A stretch of 64,000 nt of DNA from Toxorhynchites rutilus septentrionalis (Eukaryota > Arthropoda > Insecta > Diptera > Culicidae). The stretch covers positions 166,772,825 to 166,836,824 of the forward strand of contig NC_073746.1 in the NCBI RefSeq assembly GCF_029784135.1, read 5' to 3'. Shown here in pieces: positions 12,210-22,925 of the stretch (position 1 is the stretch's first letter; every line of letters starts with the position of its first letter). The notes beneath the pieces are model-generated. The model did no database searches and was not told where the DNA came from. It saw nothing but the letters and a program-made list of their open reading frames with translations. A program made the position numbers and the translations under genes.

Positions 12210-13834
12210 TTGAAACGTCGTTGTTGGCCATTCGATTTTTTTTCTTTTCCTCACAATTACAATTTAAAAGGAATGACCGAAAGCGTCGATTATAATCATT
12301 AAGAGTGGATTTATAATTATTTTATTTATCAAACCATACAATGGAACATCACCCCGTTGACAAATGGCTTCCGAATACGTCCAGTTTGAATGCATGTGGA
12401 ATAAGGTGATTCCAGTAGAACGGAAATTCAGTCAATTTAATTGGTTTATTCAATGTCCCCGATTTACGCCCCACATTCAATCATGAACGGGAAACGGAAT
12501 GCGAAAACAGGATTAAAATGCGGATGAGACTCGGTTTTGCATCAAGCTGCCGAGTGTTGGTTAATTAATTTACCGTTGCGATATGATTTCCCCCTGTCCA
12601 GGAACAAATTATGCTATGAGTAATAGACGAGTCGGCTATAAGTCAACATTTTATCCATCGTTTGACTGTTTGCAGAATATTTTAAATATTTATAATCACT
12701 TTCATCCTAGACGATAGGGAAAAATTAGCTTTTGTATGCATACAAATTTTAAACATAAATAGCTAATAGAGATGCAATTGTTATTGGAAGCTAGGAATAG
12801 AAACATATTACATTCGGATATAGGATGAGAAATCAGAGAAATGCTGAGATTCGCAAAATAGTTGTACAATGTACATATTGTGTCTGTGATAAATTGATGG
12901 GAATGTAAAATGCATTCCAATGAAAAGCACAAATGAAGAGGATTAAACGATCATTAACTCCAAACGTGGACCGAGCGTGTGCGACGAGAGGATGAAATGA
13001 AAACTAGTTATAATTGACTTTTTTTTGTCTCTCGAATGCGCCATCACACGTTCAATATTTTCATTAAAAGCAACATTCGGTCATTCATTCACCCATCATA
13101 TCAGCCACAATTCCATCATGCTGTCATGCAGTGGTTCTGAAGTGTACCCCTTCGGACCATCAAAAAAAAAAGAATAATAGCCCGAAGGATTTTAATTAAA
13201 AAATAACGTTTAAAGCAAATTGTTGCTCCCGCAAAATCGGTGACAAGGACACAACTTCATCATAATTAAAAGGTAATGGTTCGATCAATGTTGTGAAACA
13301 AGTCGCAATGGATCGTTTTAATCATCTTCCACGAGAATCAAATAAATGCTAAATATGTTGTAGCCTTAAGTCATTTTTATAATTAACACAAACTACATCT
13401 CGCATTGTTTGTCAATCAGTTATTTCTGCACAAGTCCAAACTACTTTGAAGTTTAAAAGATAGTCAAACTAGATAGATTTAAGAGGGAAAGCAGAAAATA
13501 CACCTTGATTCAACGATAGAAGACTCCTCTGCTCTGTAAATAAGACGTGTGCATGTAAGTTTCAATATTTCAATAAAGCAGCTACGTGAGTAGTGTTCGT
13601 GCTTCATTTATGTCTGAAATACTCTGTTTATCTTCGACTACGCCATACAGATTGTTTACGTGAATTTGTGTAAATCATGAAACACATTTGTAGACAAGAT
13701 GAAATCAATTTCCTCACATACATTATCAAATGATAACAAACACAAATTGAAACAATCATTCGAGCCAAAGAAATTGCGAACGAGGGTTCTTCCAGAGACG
13801 ACGGTGCAATCCACACGAGCTCTGTTCACATAGG
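12210..13834 (+). other. putative 3' UTR and downstream sequence
   Basis: This 1.6-kb stretch follows the stop codon and has no recognisable transposon, in contrast with its surroundings. Canonical AATAAA hexamers occur at 13341-13346 and 13572-13577, either of which could serve polyadenylation. The length of the real 3' UTR cannot be read from sequence alone. Confidence 0.4.
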
Positions 13835-13836
13835 TA

Positions 13837-14868
13837 CCGTTTTGTCTCATATTCCGAACAGCCTCAAATTCCGAACACTTCATTTTTAAATATAAATTTA
13901 CTAAATTTTTATGTTATAAATAATTGAATAATGAAAACACAGACATTCTTTGAAGTATAGGCTTCATTTTGACATCATTTACAGGTATCAATACAGCCTA
14001 TAATTTATAATATTAGACATTTGCAAGAAAGTAACAGTCAAAACCAATGATAAAATGTTTGCGTTAGCAAATTCCGTAAAAAACAAGCATCGTTCATTTT
14101 TCAGTTTTTGTAGTTGTTTCAACTGTTTTGATTGCTGTTTTTGCGGTTTTCATGTGAAGTGCTAGAGAATGTAAGAACCTACAATAACTGGGTGAAAAAA
14201 ATGATATTTTATGCAGAAATCTTCATTAAAATTAATATTGAAATAGTGTTCGGAAAATTAATCAAATTTCTACGCATGATTCGAATTCCGAACACTTCAT
14301 TTTCAAATGTAAATCTACTGATTTTAAATGTTATAAATAATTGAATAATCAAAACCCTGAAATTCTTTGGGTTATAGCATATATTTTAACATCATTTACA
14401 GGTATCGATACAGGCTATAATTTATAATATTGAGCATTTGCAAAAAAGTGACAGTCAAGACCAATGATTAAATTTTTACGTTAACAAATTCTGTAAAAAA
14501 CAAGCATCGTTCATTTTTCAGTTTTAGTAGTTTTTTCAACTATTTTGTTTGTTGTTTTTATGGTGAAGGCTAGAATTTGTACGAATCTACAATAAATGGA
14601 TAAAAAAACGATATTTTATGCAGAAATCTTCATTGAAATTAATGTTCGGAATATGAATCAAGTTTTTACGCATGATTCAAATTGCGAACACTTCATTTCT
14701 CAACGTGAATTTACTGAGCTTACATGATCTAAATAATTTAATAATCAAAACCTTGACATTCGTTTGGTTATAGACTTCATTTTAACATCATTTACAGGTA
14801 TCGATACCGATATAGCGCCCTTGGTCCCGAAACCTTGTAAACTATGAAAAGCAAATACAATCAATAAT
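13837..14868. mobile_element. TACCG-family element, left part, with tandem internal units
   Basis: The left end starts after TA (13835-13836) with CCGTTTTGTCTCATATT. The same terminus is found at 53738, and inverted at 56326, 20663 and 32644. Inside, a unit of about 420 bp is repeated roughly two and a third times: comparable points are CGAACACTTCATTTTT near 13870, near 14290 and near 14690. At 14868 the family sequence, followed by alignment with 55848-55920, stops and CR1 sequence begins. The matching right terminus may be the one ending at 20663, which would make everything between a set of later insertions. No protein is encoded. Confidence 0.65.
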
Positions 14869-15545
14869 GGACCGTTGCTTTTCTCTATATTCATGAACGA
14901 GATCGGATTGATCCTTCCAATTGGTAGTCGATCATTCTACGCGGATGATGTTAAAATGTTTATGACAGTTCGAAACTCAGCAGATTGCATGCGACTACAG
15001 CACCTGATAAACACCTTTGTAGAGTGGTGCTCAAGAAATTTTCTGACACTTAGTGTGCACAAATGCAGGGTCATAACATTTCACCGAAAACTGAAGCTAA
15101 TAACGTTTGCATAAACGATCGACTTTCAACCTTTGCTACGGGTTGAACAAATAATTGATCTCGGTATTACGCTTGACTGTGCCTTAACGTTTAAGCTGCA
15201 TTACTCGGACATAATAAATGGGGCTAACAAGCAACTCGGATTCATTTTTAAAATCTCCGACGAGTTTCGCGATCCTACCTGTTTGAAAGTATTTTTCTGC
15301 ACGCATGTTCGATCGATTCTGGAATTCGGCGTAGTGGTTTGGTGCCCTTATCATACAGTGTGAATTGCAAGGATTGAAGCCGTTCAGAGGAAATTCGTCC
15401 GTTATGCCTTACGTAACCTTCCATGGAATGACCCCAACAATCTACCACCATACGAGGCCCGTTGTCAGCTGCTAGGACTGGAAACTCTTGGTTCTAGAAG
15501 AAAGGTTAGCCGGGCAATGTTTGCAGCTAAGGTGTTACTGGGCGA
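14869..15545 (+). pseudogene. CR1-clade reverse transcriptase, C-terminal fragment
   Basis: The plus strand encodes the reverse transcriptase palm with a YADD box (RSFYADDVKMFM, ~14930-14965) followed by FVEWCSRNFLTLSVHKC. After a stop and a small shift come IDLGITLDCALTFKLHY (~15155), VRSILEFGVVVWCPYH (~15307-15355) and NDPNNLPPYEARCQLLGLETL (~15430-15490). These are the thumb-side blocks usual for CR1-clade elements. The endonuclease and the N-terminal half of the RT are missing, as expected of a 5'-truncated insertion. Stops at ~15112 and ~15361 make it inactive. It is a different, more diverged copy from the element at 16227-19802. Confidence 0.8.
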
Positions 15546-15599
15546 AATTGTAGAACAATAGGAAGTGTGAGCTTAATAAACATTAAAAGAATCAGGTAT

Positions 15600-16134
15600 G
15601 ATTTCAGGAATTTGCAACCAGGTAACCTAGCGTAGCCAGTAGCCATAAATATTCCTCTTTGATAGGGCCCGATATTTGAATCAAGGGATAAAACTCCGTT
15701 GAACAACGTGCTTATAGCACCGAATATAGCAACCCAGCTTTCTGAAGCTGGCCCGCAGCAAAGCTTTGGCGATCCTGCCACTGCCTACCCGAGAGGACCT
15801 CAACCGTCAAGACACCGAGATCCCGACATCGCGTGTATCAGCAGCAGCAGCCGGCCGGCCATCACGACACACTACACACCTACACAGCAGCCATTGTACA
15901 ATAGGTAACAATAAGAGAAAAAAATATATACTTACCTGTTTAATATTGGGGAAAATCCGAGCCCTTGACCCGCAAAATCACCTCAAATACGAGGAAAGCC
16001 GACCCTGAGAGCTAAAGGCCTCAAGCTCGAGCTATCCACGACAAAAAGAGGCCTTGAGAGCCCAACCTCAACGATCCCCGAGGCTCAGACCTGGGATCGA
16101 GGTTTAGAGGGAGGTCCGTCTGACCCCTATGAGA
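15600..16134. repeat. ~500-bp direct repeat, copy 1
   Basis: This stretch is clearly related to 20870-21372 in the same orientation. Shared landmarks include CAGTAGCC..ATTCCTCTTT.GATAGG, CCGGCCGGCCATCAC, CATTGTAC.ATAGGTAACAAT, GCCGACCCTGAGAGCTAA, GATCCCCGAGGCTCAGACC and GGGAGGTCCGTCTGACCCCT. It could be an LTR-plus-leader or another non-coding repeat. Divergence between the two copies is substantial, so they are not the two LTRs of one recent insertion. Confidence 0.6.
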
Positions 16135-16226
16135 GTAATATCTTTCACATGAATGTATTTTTAAATTCCTAGAGGAACTGGCAGATTATTTTCCGGATCT
16201 TTCTCGATGCTGAATGGCATCCAAAC
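16135..16226. repeat. left piece of promoter-bearing repeat (copy A), split by CR1
   Basis: CTTTCACATGAATGTATTT and the following ~70 bp match the promoter-bearing repeat at 35735, 54590 and 55100. The match continues to GGCATCCAAAC, where CR1 sequence begins. The repeat resumes at 19803 with CCAAACGGAAAG, so the two pieces are one copy interrupted by the CR1 element. Confidence 0.75.
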
Positions 16227-16244
16227 CCCGATGCTGAATGGCAT

Positions 16245-17010
16245 AATCAGCCCGGATTATTCTGGATGTGCAAAGGATGTCGTGACGTCATGGCGAACGC
16301 TCGTTCTAGAAACGCCATAGTATCGATCAATACTGCTGCTAAGGAGGTAAAAGACGTGTACCAGAAACGAAGAATTGTGTACCAGAAAGAATTTGATGAT
16401 CTGAAGACGGATATCAAGGAGAGTTTGATTGCAGAACTCAAGCAAGAGATCCAAGGTGGCTTCAACTTCGCTGACCCCTGCTGTCTCGTCGCCTTTACCT
16501 CGTCATTTCAACTTTAATTTTGGTAATCGATCAACACCGAAAAGAGGTCGTGATGAGGACATATTGCCGTCACAAGAACAACCAACGAAAATCTTCCACG
16601 GTACCGGTCAGTCCGTAAACAATACGCTTTTCAGATCAGGATCGAGAGCTGATGACAAATTTTGGGTGTATCTCTCCAAAATATCTCCAGATGTCAAGGA
16701 AGCAGATGTCCAACAACTAGTTAAGGAGCGCTTATCGACGGATGATGTTATTGCTAAGCCGCTAGTTCCAAAGGGTCGGCCATTGTCAACTTTGACCTTC
16801 GTCTCTTTCAAGATAGGCGTCAGTCAAGATCTGAAGGCCAAAGCTATGGACGCTACGAAGGCTACGTGGCCCAGAGAAATCGAGTTCAGGGAATTCCTAG
16901 AGTATGGTACAAATGTACAACATTTTTGGAAGCCCCCGCAAGTCATCGACACGGGAACATCAGCAACGAACCAATCACAGCAACTCCCCATCCAGGGAGG
17001 GAGTCAGTAA
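16245..17010 (+). pseudogene. CR1 ORF1 (nucleic-acid-binding protein), truncated and frameshifted
   Basis: The N-terminal remnant reads QPGLFWMCKGCRDVMA, the end of a PHD-like Cys-rich finger typical of CR1/T1 ORF1 proteins, and then a coiled-coil-like lysine/glutamate-rich helix (VYQKEFDDLKTDIKESLIAE). A frameshift near 16450 moves the frame to the 16429-17010 reading. That part contains SKRSKVAS, KFWVYLSKISPDVKEADVQQ and TLTFVSFKIGVS, the RRM-like/C-terminal part of ORF1. The frame ends at TAA 17008-17010, overlapping ORF2 by about 145 bp in a different frame. ORF1 protein would coat the element RNA. Loss of the 5' start and the shift mean no full protein is made. Confidence 0.75.
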
Positions 17011-19424
17011 ACCACATCCCCCAACCAAGTTCTTCAACGCCTGATCTTGAACAACGTTGTCATCCAATACCTTCATCTAACGCAAATAATACACAGCAGA
17101 CTGTCTACTATCAGAATGTTCGCGGATTAAGGACTAAGACCAATGACATGCTTCTATCACTTCTCGCCTGTGACTTTGATGCAGTGGTACTTACAGAAAT
17201 GTGGCTTCATTCTGGAATATCAAGTGCTGAATTATCAAGTAACTACGTATTGTATCGCTGTGATCGTAATTCACTCAGCAGTCACTTGTCCCGTGGCGGT
17301 GGTGTCTTGATTGCAGTGAAATTTGAGCTTAACTGTAGTTCGGTGCATCTAGTAGACTGTGAGAGTTTGGAGCAAACAGCCGTGCGCATCATTCTACCCC
17401 GGTTCTCATTGTTCATCTGTAGCATCTACATACGCCCGAACAGTCATGTGGATACCTACGCCCGTCACGTTGAATCCATCCATCAAATTCAACAAATGGC
17501 CAACCCTGATGATGTGATCGTAATCCTCGGTGACTATAATCTCCCGAATCTAGTGTGGACCTTCGACGATGATTTCAATTCATTTTTACCTCTTAACGCA
17601 TCTACGGAGCAGGAACTAGCATTAGTAGAACCAACACTGTCGTCTGGGTTATATCAAATTAACAACCTACTGAACGCCAACGGTAAGCTTCTTGACTTGA
17701 CATTTGTTAACAACCCTGACCGTGTAAGTCTTGTCGACTACCCATCGGCGCTCCTCAAAGTGGACGATCACCATAAGCCGCTGGCTTTAATTGTTAACTT
17801 TTGTTCCCGAATGGAAGATGACTCTTCTTCTCGCTCTGAGCTTGATTTTTCTCGCTGTGACTATCATACTGTAAATAACAAAATTGCTTCTCTGGATTGG
17901 GACCGCATACTTGACCATACATCAGTTGACAATGCCGTATCTACATTCTATGAACAATTGAACGAAATTATTAGAGAAACAGTTCCGTTGAAGGCCCAGC
18001 GTTCTAGGAATTTTAATCAACCCTGGTGGACTCCACAGCTTCGAAATCTCCGCAATAGGCTGCGAAAAGCGAGAAAACGATTTCTTCACGACAAAACTCC
18101 AATACGCAGAAGAGAACTACACGAGGCCGAAGAAAAATACAAGAACTTGCAGCTTGAAAGCTTCCGCAAGTACATAAATGCTCTTCAAAGCACATTCAAA
18201 CAAAATCCAACTTCTTTCTGGAGTTTCGTACGGAACCGGAAGAACTTGACGCGGATACCGGACAAAATCGTTTATCAATCCAGCAACTCCGACTCACCAC
18301 TTTCTTCTGCCAATCTCTTTGCCGAATTTTTCCAAAACATGTATGAAAGCAATTCATCTCAACCAACCCGCCAGTATATTGACAGTCTGCCATCTTACAA
18401 TCTCCGTTTCCCAGTACTTGTGTTTGATGAAGATGTGGTGCATAAAGCACTTAGTTCAGTAGATGCAACAAAAGGATCCGGTCCGGATCTTATTCCCCCG
18501 GTCTTCATCAAGAACTGTGCAGCGATGCTCGCCAGACCAGTTTCTATGGTTTACAACCAATCTCTGCGCGAGGGTATTTTTCCCGAGACTTGGAAGCTTG
18601 CATCGATAACTCCAGTCCACAAGAAAGGCAGCTTTCACGATGTCGAAAACTATCGCCCGATATCGATTTTAAACTGCCTAGCAAAAGTGCTCGAGAGTCT
18701 AGTTCATGGTGCACTATGTCCGATTGTACAGCCTGTGATTTCAGAGTTCCAACACGGCTTCGTTAAAAAACGCGCAACCACCACGAACCTTATGGCATAC
18801 ACTCACATGTTAATCAACAAAATCGAGAAGCGGCAACAAGTTGATGCTGTTTACGTCGATTTCTCCAATGCTTTTGACAAAGTACCCCACGACCTTGCTA
18901 TTCTGAAAATGGATCGACTTGGTTTACCATCCTGGATAATAAACCTGCTAACCTCATACTTATCATCCCGCAAAGCTTTTGTCAAGGTCCACGGTACTAG
19001 ATCCAACGAATTTACGATTCCATCTGGTGTGCCACAAGGAAGCATTCTTGGTCCTCTGATTTTTGTATTATTCGTTAACGATCTGTGCGAAAGGTTATGT
19101 TCGGAGAAAATTTTATATGCGGATGATTTGAAAATTTACCGAGTAATACATTCAAATTTAGACTGCTGCATACTGCAAGCTGACATTGAGCGATTAACGG
19201 TTTGGTGCCAGGAAAATGGAATGTATGTAAACGCTGAAAAATGCAAGGCCATCACATTTACGCGCTCTCGCTCCCCTATTGTACACGGATACATGTTGAA
19301 TCTCTCGCCACTGCAGAGAGTCAATAGATCAAAGATCTGGGAGTTCTTCTTGACAGCAAGCTGCGTTTCCATGAGCACGTCTCGGTCACAATTTCAAGAG
19401 CAAATGCGATGGTTGGATTTTTGA
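16866..19424 (+). CDS. CR1 ORF2: endonuclease/reverse transcriptase (late frameshift)
   Basis: The 852-codon frame encodes an APE-type endonuclease, with QNVRGLRTK near residue 80, VLTEMWL, GGGVLIAV and GDYNLPNLVW near 222. The reverse transcriptase follows, with NYRPISILNCLAKVLE near 595, QHGFVKKRATTTNLM, VDFSNAFDKVPHDL near 662, GVPQGSILGPLIF near 720 and LYADDLKI near 750. All catalytic-looking residues are present. The last ~32 codons are wrong: from about 19325 the true continuation (LGVLLDSKLRFHEHV, then GFLRRNTAHFDDV and CAFVRSVLEYAVQVW) is in another frame, reaching about 19560 and then decaying. The first in-frame Met overlaps ORF1. Function would be target nicking and target-primed reverse transcription. 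The single shift probably abolishes activity. Confidence 0.85.
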   Translation: MAQRNRVQGIPRVWYKCTTFLEAPASHRHGNISNEPITATPHPGRESVNHIPQPSSSTPDLEQRCHPIPSSNANNTQQTVYYQNVRGLRTKTNDMLLSLLACDFDAVVLTEMWLHSGISSAELSSNYVLYRCDRNSLSSHLSRGGGVLIAVKFELNCSSVHLVDCESLEQTAVRIILPRFSLFICSIYIRPNSHVDTYARHVESIHQIQQMANPDDVIVILGDYNLPNLVWTFDDDFNSFLPLNASTEQELALVEPTLSSGLYQINNLLNANGKLLDLTFVNNPDRVSLVDYPSALLKVDDHHKPLALIVNFCSRMEDDSSSRSELDFSRCDYHTVNNKIASLDWDRILDHTSVDNAVSTFYEQLNEIIRETVPLKAQRSRNFNQPWWTPQLRNLRNRLRKARKRFLHDKTPIRRRELHEAEEKYKNLQLESFRKYINALQSTFKQNPTSFWSFVRNRKNLTRIPDKIVYQSSNSDSPLSSANLFAEFFQNMYESNSSQPTRQYIDSLPSYNLRFPVLVFDEDVVHKALSSVDATKGSGPDLIPPVFIKNCAAMLARPVSMVYNQSLREGIFPETWKLASITPVHKKGSFHDVENYRPISILNCLAKVLESLVHGALCPIVQPVISEFQHGFVKKRATTTNLMAYTHMLINKIEKRQQVDAVYVDFSNAFDKVPHDLAILKMDRLGLPSWIINLLTSYLSSRKAFVKVHGTRSNEFTIPSGVPQGSILGPLIFVLFVNDLCERLCSEKILYADDLKIYRVIHSNLDCCILQADIERLTVWCQENGMYVNAEKCKAITFTRSRSPIVHGYMLNLSPLQRVNRSKIWEFFLTASCVSMSTSRSQFQEQMRWLDF

Positions 19425-19802
19425 GACGCAACACAGCTCATTTCGATGACGTCTACGCTCTGAAGTCGTTGTACTGTGCTTTTGTTCGCAGCGTCTTGGA
19501 ATACGCAGTACAAGTATGGGCCCCATATCACGCTGTACATATCCATATCGAAACGTTAGCCTACACGCACCATCCCGACAGCTACGCCACCATCGAGTCC
19601 TGGCGATGCCTAATCAAATAATATTCCTCAAATAACTATATGGGCAAAATAATCCATTAGACGCTTGCTGCCGCGTCTTTAACGAGGTATCTGAACTGTT
19701 CGATTTTAATATTAGTAGGTTAATCTATAAGAATAGAATTAAGCCCCTATAAGCAGTCTGTACAACCATTAGGTCGAAGACGTTTGACATTAAATAAATT
19801 TA

Positions 19803-20303
19803 CCAAACGGAAAGAATTCCGCGCGTGTATGTGTGTGTGTGAAGCGGCTGCTTCGAGATCTTCCCGGGGAACCGTTTGTGGCATCACTCTCCTCCTAATG
19901 GATTCCCTTCTGGCCTAAGGTGCACAAACAGGCTCTTGGTGACACCGTTCATAATCATAAATGAAGAGCTTCACCATAACAGCGACAACATGCTCCAATC
20001 GCTGTTCAATTAGAACTGAGTGGATTTCCGAGCGGCACTCGCTTATATACCGATTGGTGATTTCAATAGCCTGTTTTGAAAGCAAATTTAAGACTATTGA
20101 AACATGTTTTTGGATCAGAAAGTAACAAGTATAGAACGCGTAGACATTTTATCTTTCGAATGAAGTGTTTATCATACCATTTCGTTCAGTTGTTTAGGAG
20201 CTATTAACACTCAAAATCTCGGTCTCCGGCGTAATGCTTTCGTTTTCGAAACTTTGATTTTACACCCCGGTATAGAAATGAAAGACGTAGTCCTACGTCA
20301 AAA
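19803..20303. mobile_element. promoter-bearing repeat, copy A (right part)
   Basis: From CCAAACGGAAAGAATTCCGC to the terminal AGACGTAGTCCTACGTCAAA this matches copies B (35994-36503) and C (55191-55690) base for base over long runs. It is the continuation of 16135-16226 after the CR1 insertion. No sizeable protein is encoded. The right end is the imperfect palindrome GACGTAGTCCTACGTC at 20284-20299. Confidence 0.8.
20014..20049 (-). promoter_or_regulatory. TATA box plus initiator (copy A)
   Basis: On the minus strand TATATAA (complement of 20043-20049) precedes TCAGTT (complement of 20014-20019). The first T of the TATA lies 32 bp upstream of the initiator A, the normal Pol II core-promoter spacing for arthropod TCAGT initiators. 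A CCAATCGG lies immediately upstream of the TATA. Activity is not demonstrated. Confidence 0.6.
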
Positions 20304-20620
20304 TATGTTTGTTTCGAGCATGCAGTTGTGCTATGTTCTGATTGGAGTTACTCCAATGAAACCACAATCAATGGATACGTTTTTATGTTATTTTATAGCT
20401 CCTTATACTTCCACGAATTATATTCAGTTACTTACTGTTAATTAATAACAGTGAAAAAATCGAATTTCGTTATTTGTGTTGGAATATCAAAAATCACTCA
20501 ATTTTCGACGATAAAAACATATTTTTTGGAGTTTTTTCATTCAATCATACCCTCTTCTTCAAATAAATGCCAATAAAGCCTGAAAAATGTTATGATTTTG
20601 CACGCGAGTACAGGAGGGTT
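20304..20620. other. unassigned AT-rich sequence
   Basis: A short open frame (20254-20445) spans the end of the repeat and is not supported. Nothing else was recognised. Confidence 0.35.
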
Positions 20621-20663
20621 AATGCCACCAAAGCTTAAGTGTTTGGAATATGAGACAAAACGG
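20621..20663. repeat. right terminus of a TACCG-family element
   Basis: CCACCAAAGCTTAAG followed by GGAATATGAGACAAAACGG and a TA matches the right end of the complete element at 56284-56326. It may be the partner of the left end at 13837, with about 5.8 kb of later insertions between them, or a separate fragment. Confidence 0.6.
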
Positions 20664-20869
20664 TATCGCGATTTCTGAATTTTCGCGCGTTATTTTTATT
20701 CGATTTCCCTCATGCCTCATGCCTTTCAGGTACGCTGACAAGTTTGACAATTTTGAATGTGCAGCTAATTTTTGACAGTTACTTTGCTTACATTTGACAA
20801 ATTTCACTGACAAAAATTTAGTAAGTGTGTAAGGAAGAAATAAATAAACCTGCTCAACCTCGGCGCCCG

Positions 20870-21372
20870 GCCCATTCAGTAGCCTCAAATTCCTCTTTCC
20901 GATAGGACCCGTTAACATTGCCGCTAAAATTTTCAAACAAATAGTGAAGATGTGCGGAGTGAAACTCTCGCTCGGGACCTGGGAAACTTAACCCAGCGAG
21001 CAGCAAACCATCAGCAGCTATCCACGGGAAAATCGAAAAATGTCCCTTCAATAGGAGCTCAACCACGAAGATCCAGCATCAGCAGCAACCGGCCGGCCAT
21101 CACAAAACACGAACAACCAGCAATCATTGTACGATAGGTAACAATATAAATTTGAAAAGAAACTTTCCTGTTTTTGTGGAGTTTAATGAGTCCTTGACCC
21201 GCTGAATCATCTCAGATGCGAGGCAAGCCGACCCTGAGAGCTAACGGCCTCAATCTCGTGGTAGCCACTGGAAAAGAGGCCTAAGTGTCCAACTTCAACG
21301 ATCCCCGAGGCTCAGACCAGGGATCAGGGGGTAGAGGGAGGTCCGTCTGACCCCTGGGAGAGTGATATTCCA
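20870..21372. repeat. ~500-bp direct repeat, copy 2
   Basis: It is related to 15600-16134, with the same landmarks in the same order and orientation. Both copies end close to a GAGAGT.ATAT motif. No protein is recognised in either strand. Confidence 0.6.
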
Positions 21373-21778
21373 GAAAATGGATCAAAGAACCTGTGTCAAA
21401 TTTTGGGTGAAAGCAAAATTAGGTACGCAGACGCATACGAATAAGAAAATCGAATGAACATAATCCTTGAAAATACAAAAGTAGCGATTCTTGTTGATCA
21501 GCCCTCCTACACAGGTACTTTACATTAACAATGTTATGTTGAATGTCCTGGAACGCATGGAATTCATAACGATGGAAGCATTGCGATATGATAAGTAAGA
21601 CTACAGCTATTCAATGGCTCATAATGGAGATCCTTTGTGTTCAACATTGTTGATGTAGAACTATGTTGTTATTTTGTTCAAGTTGCTTGTTAATAACTTC
21701 GAATATTATTTTAGAATGCTGCGAAATTTTAGAAATAACTGTTTAGTAGAATGGTTTGGTCGCCCTGAAATGATTTTA
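21373..21778. other. unassigned sequence
   Basis: Nothing specific was recognised. Confidence 0.35.
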
Positions 21779-22110
21779 GACGTAGAACTACGTCTTTCAG
21801 GAAGGATGCCAAATCAGAAAACAGGTCTCGTTTTTATGAAATCAAGTTAATGTTAATAACTATTTTCACTGTGAACGAATTCTCACGATTTGCATACCAA
21901 TCGAATCGGAAATTCTCTAAGATTTGTTTGATATGCTATACATTACAATTCGCTAATATCTAAACGGTTTAAATTCATGAAAACTGGAAGAACTTCATTT
22001 TTTCCCGATTTATGTGCTAACCCTACCCGTATTTCGAATACTTATAACTCGAACATTTCTCAACAGATCGAAAAGATGTTAATATCAATTGATAGGAAAT
22101 ATTTCTACCC
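21779..22110. repeat. GACGTAGAACTACGTC repeat family, copy 1
   Basis: Beginning with the palindrome-like AGACGTAGAACTACGTCTTT and then GCCAAATCAGAAAACAGGTC, this is the same family as 61627-61930, in the same orientation. Part of it also appears inverted at 23594-23775 (CAGAACAAATGTATGGGAAA), and its distal part appears inverted at 24690-24770 (GAAATGTTCGAGTTATAAGC). No coding capacity was seen. Confidence 0.7.
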
Positions 22111-22680
22111 GTGCAGAACAAAAAAAAATGACAGATTTTGAACAATGAATTTGTTTCATCTCAATGCATTGAAAATTTACTCACTCGACTACAGGCGATT
22201 ATATACTTGTTGCATCAGCACCATTATTCCACATCTCATAACTATATCAATCTGTCTTTGGCACCGAATGGAAGCAACAACAATGGCAATACTTGCAAGT
22301 ATCAAATATCATGTTACATGTTATTTAGTATAGTCTCAGTGGAATTGCACCCCTAGACATCGTTCGTACAACGAAAAGCAAGCGTTCAACATAGCATACA
22401 TACAGAACCATACATTGGTGGCTTGAAGCGACTGAGAATACAAAAACTCTCATCATTTCATCAGCTATTCTCAAAAGAAACACTTCTGTTAATATTACAT
22501 TTACTTTCTTGATGACTTAGTAAACGAAATAAATTCTGTCTGTTAATCTCAATGGCCTCGAAAAGAGTTGCATTGCTTCATTATGATCAGGATTAGCACA
22601 AATGTCATCCTTGTTGAAGGCAATTTTGCGATAAGTCACAACATTCCAGCACGACATCCACCATGGTTTAGCTTGATATT
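22111..22680. other. unassigned sequence
   Basis: Two overlapping open frames at 22138-22356 lack any protein features. No repeat boundary is visible. Confidence 0.35.
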
Positions 22681-22925
22681 CCTCAAATAACTATGTGGCG
22701 CATAACCTTAACGCCTGCTTCACCGTCAGTTCGATGCATTGATGCAATGTGAAAGGCACCAACGAAGCCCTTATTATGACGGAATACAATCGGTTTTAAC
22801 TGCTTCGAATATAAAAAAGTTGATGGGTCTGAGCCGGGAGGCACGGACGGGATCCTGACATAGGACTGTGATTCTGTGTAGTAATTGCATTTGAACTGAG
22901 TTTTTTCATTGTTCAAAATCTATCA
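22681..22925. repeat. box-carrying repeat related to 1990-2270
   Basis: GGAGGCACGGACGGGATCC followed by TGACATAGGACTGTGATT and AATTGCATTTGAACTGAG parallels the sequence at 2200-2270. The box is mutated here (TGACATAGG for TGACGTAGG). Confidence 0.55.

Larger units (their letters stand above)
16227..19802 (+). mobile_element. CR1-clade (T1/Q-like) non-LTR retrotransposon, 5'-truncated
   Basis: The element carries an ORF1 remnant, a long ORF2 with endonuclease and reverse transcriptase, and a 3' end finishing in ATTAAATAAATTTA. A 6-bp CCAAAC flanks it on both sides (16221-16226 and 19803-19808), in line with insertion into copy A of the promoter-bearing repeat. At the 5' junction the target motif CGATGCTGAATGGCAT (16205-16220) is repeated at 16229-16244 before real ORF1 sequence starts, as if the end was completed by copying adjacent target DNA. 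ORF1 begins within its zinc-finger-like segment, so the element is 5'-truncated. ORF2 has one visible late frameshift. It looks young relative to the other RT remnants in the window. Confidence 0.85.

Noticed and set aside
15600..21372. Two LTRs of a single retrotransposon
   Set aside because: The copies are too diverged, no gag-pol lies between them, and the interior is made of other elements.
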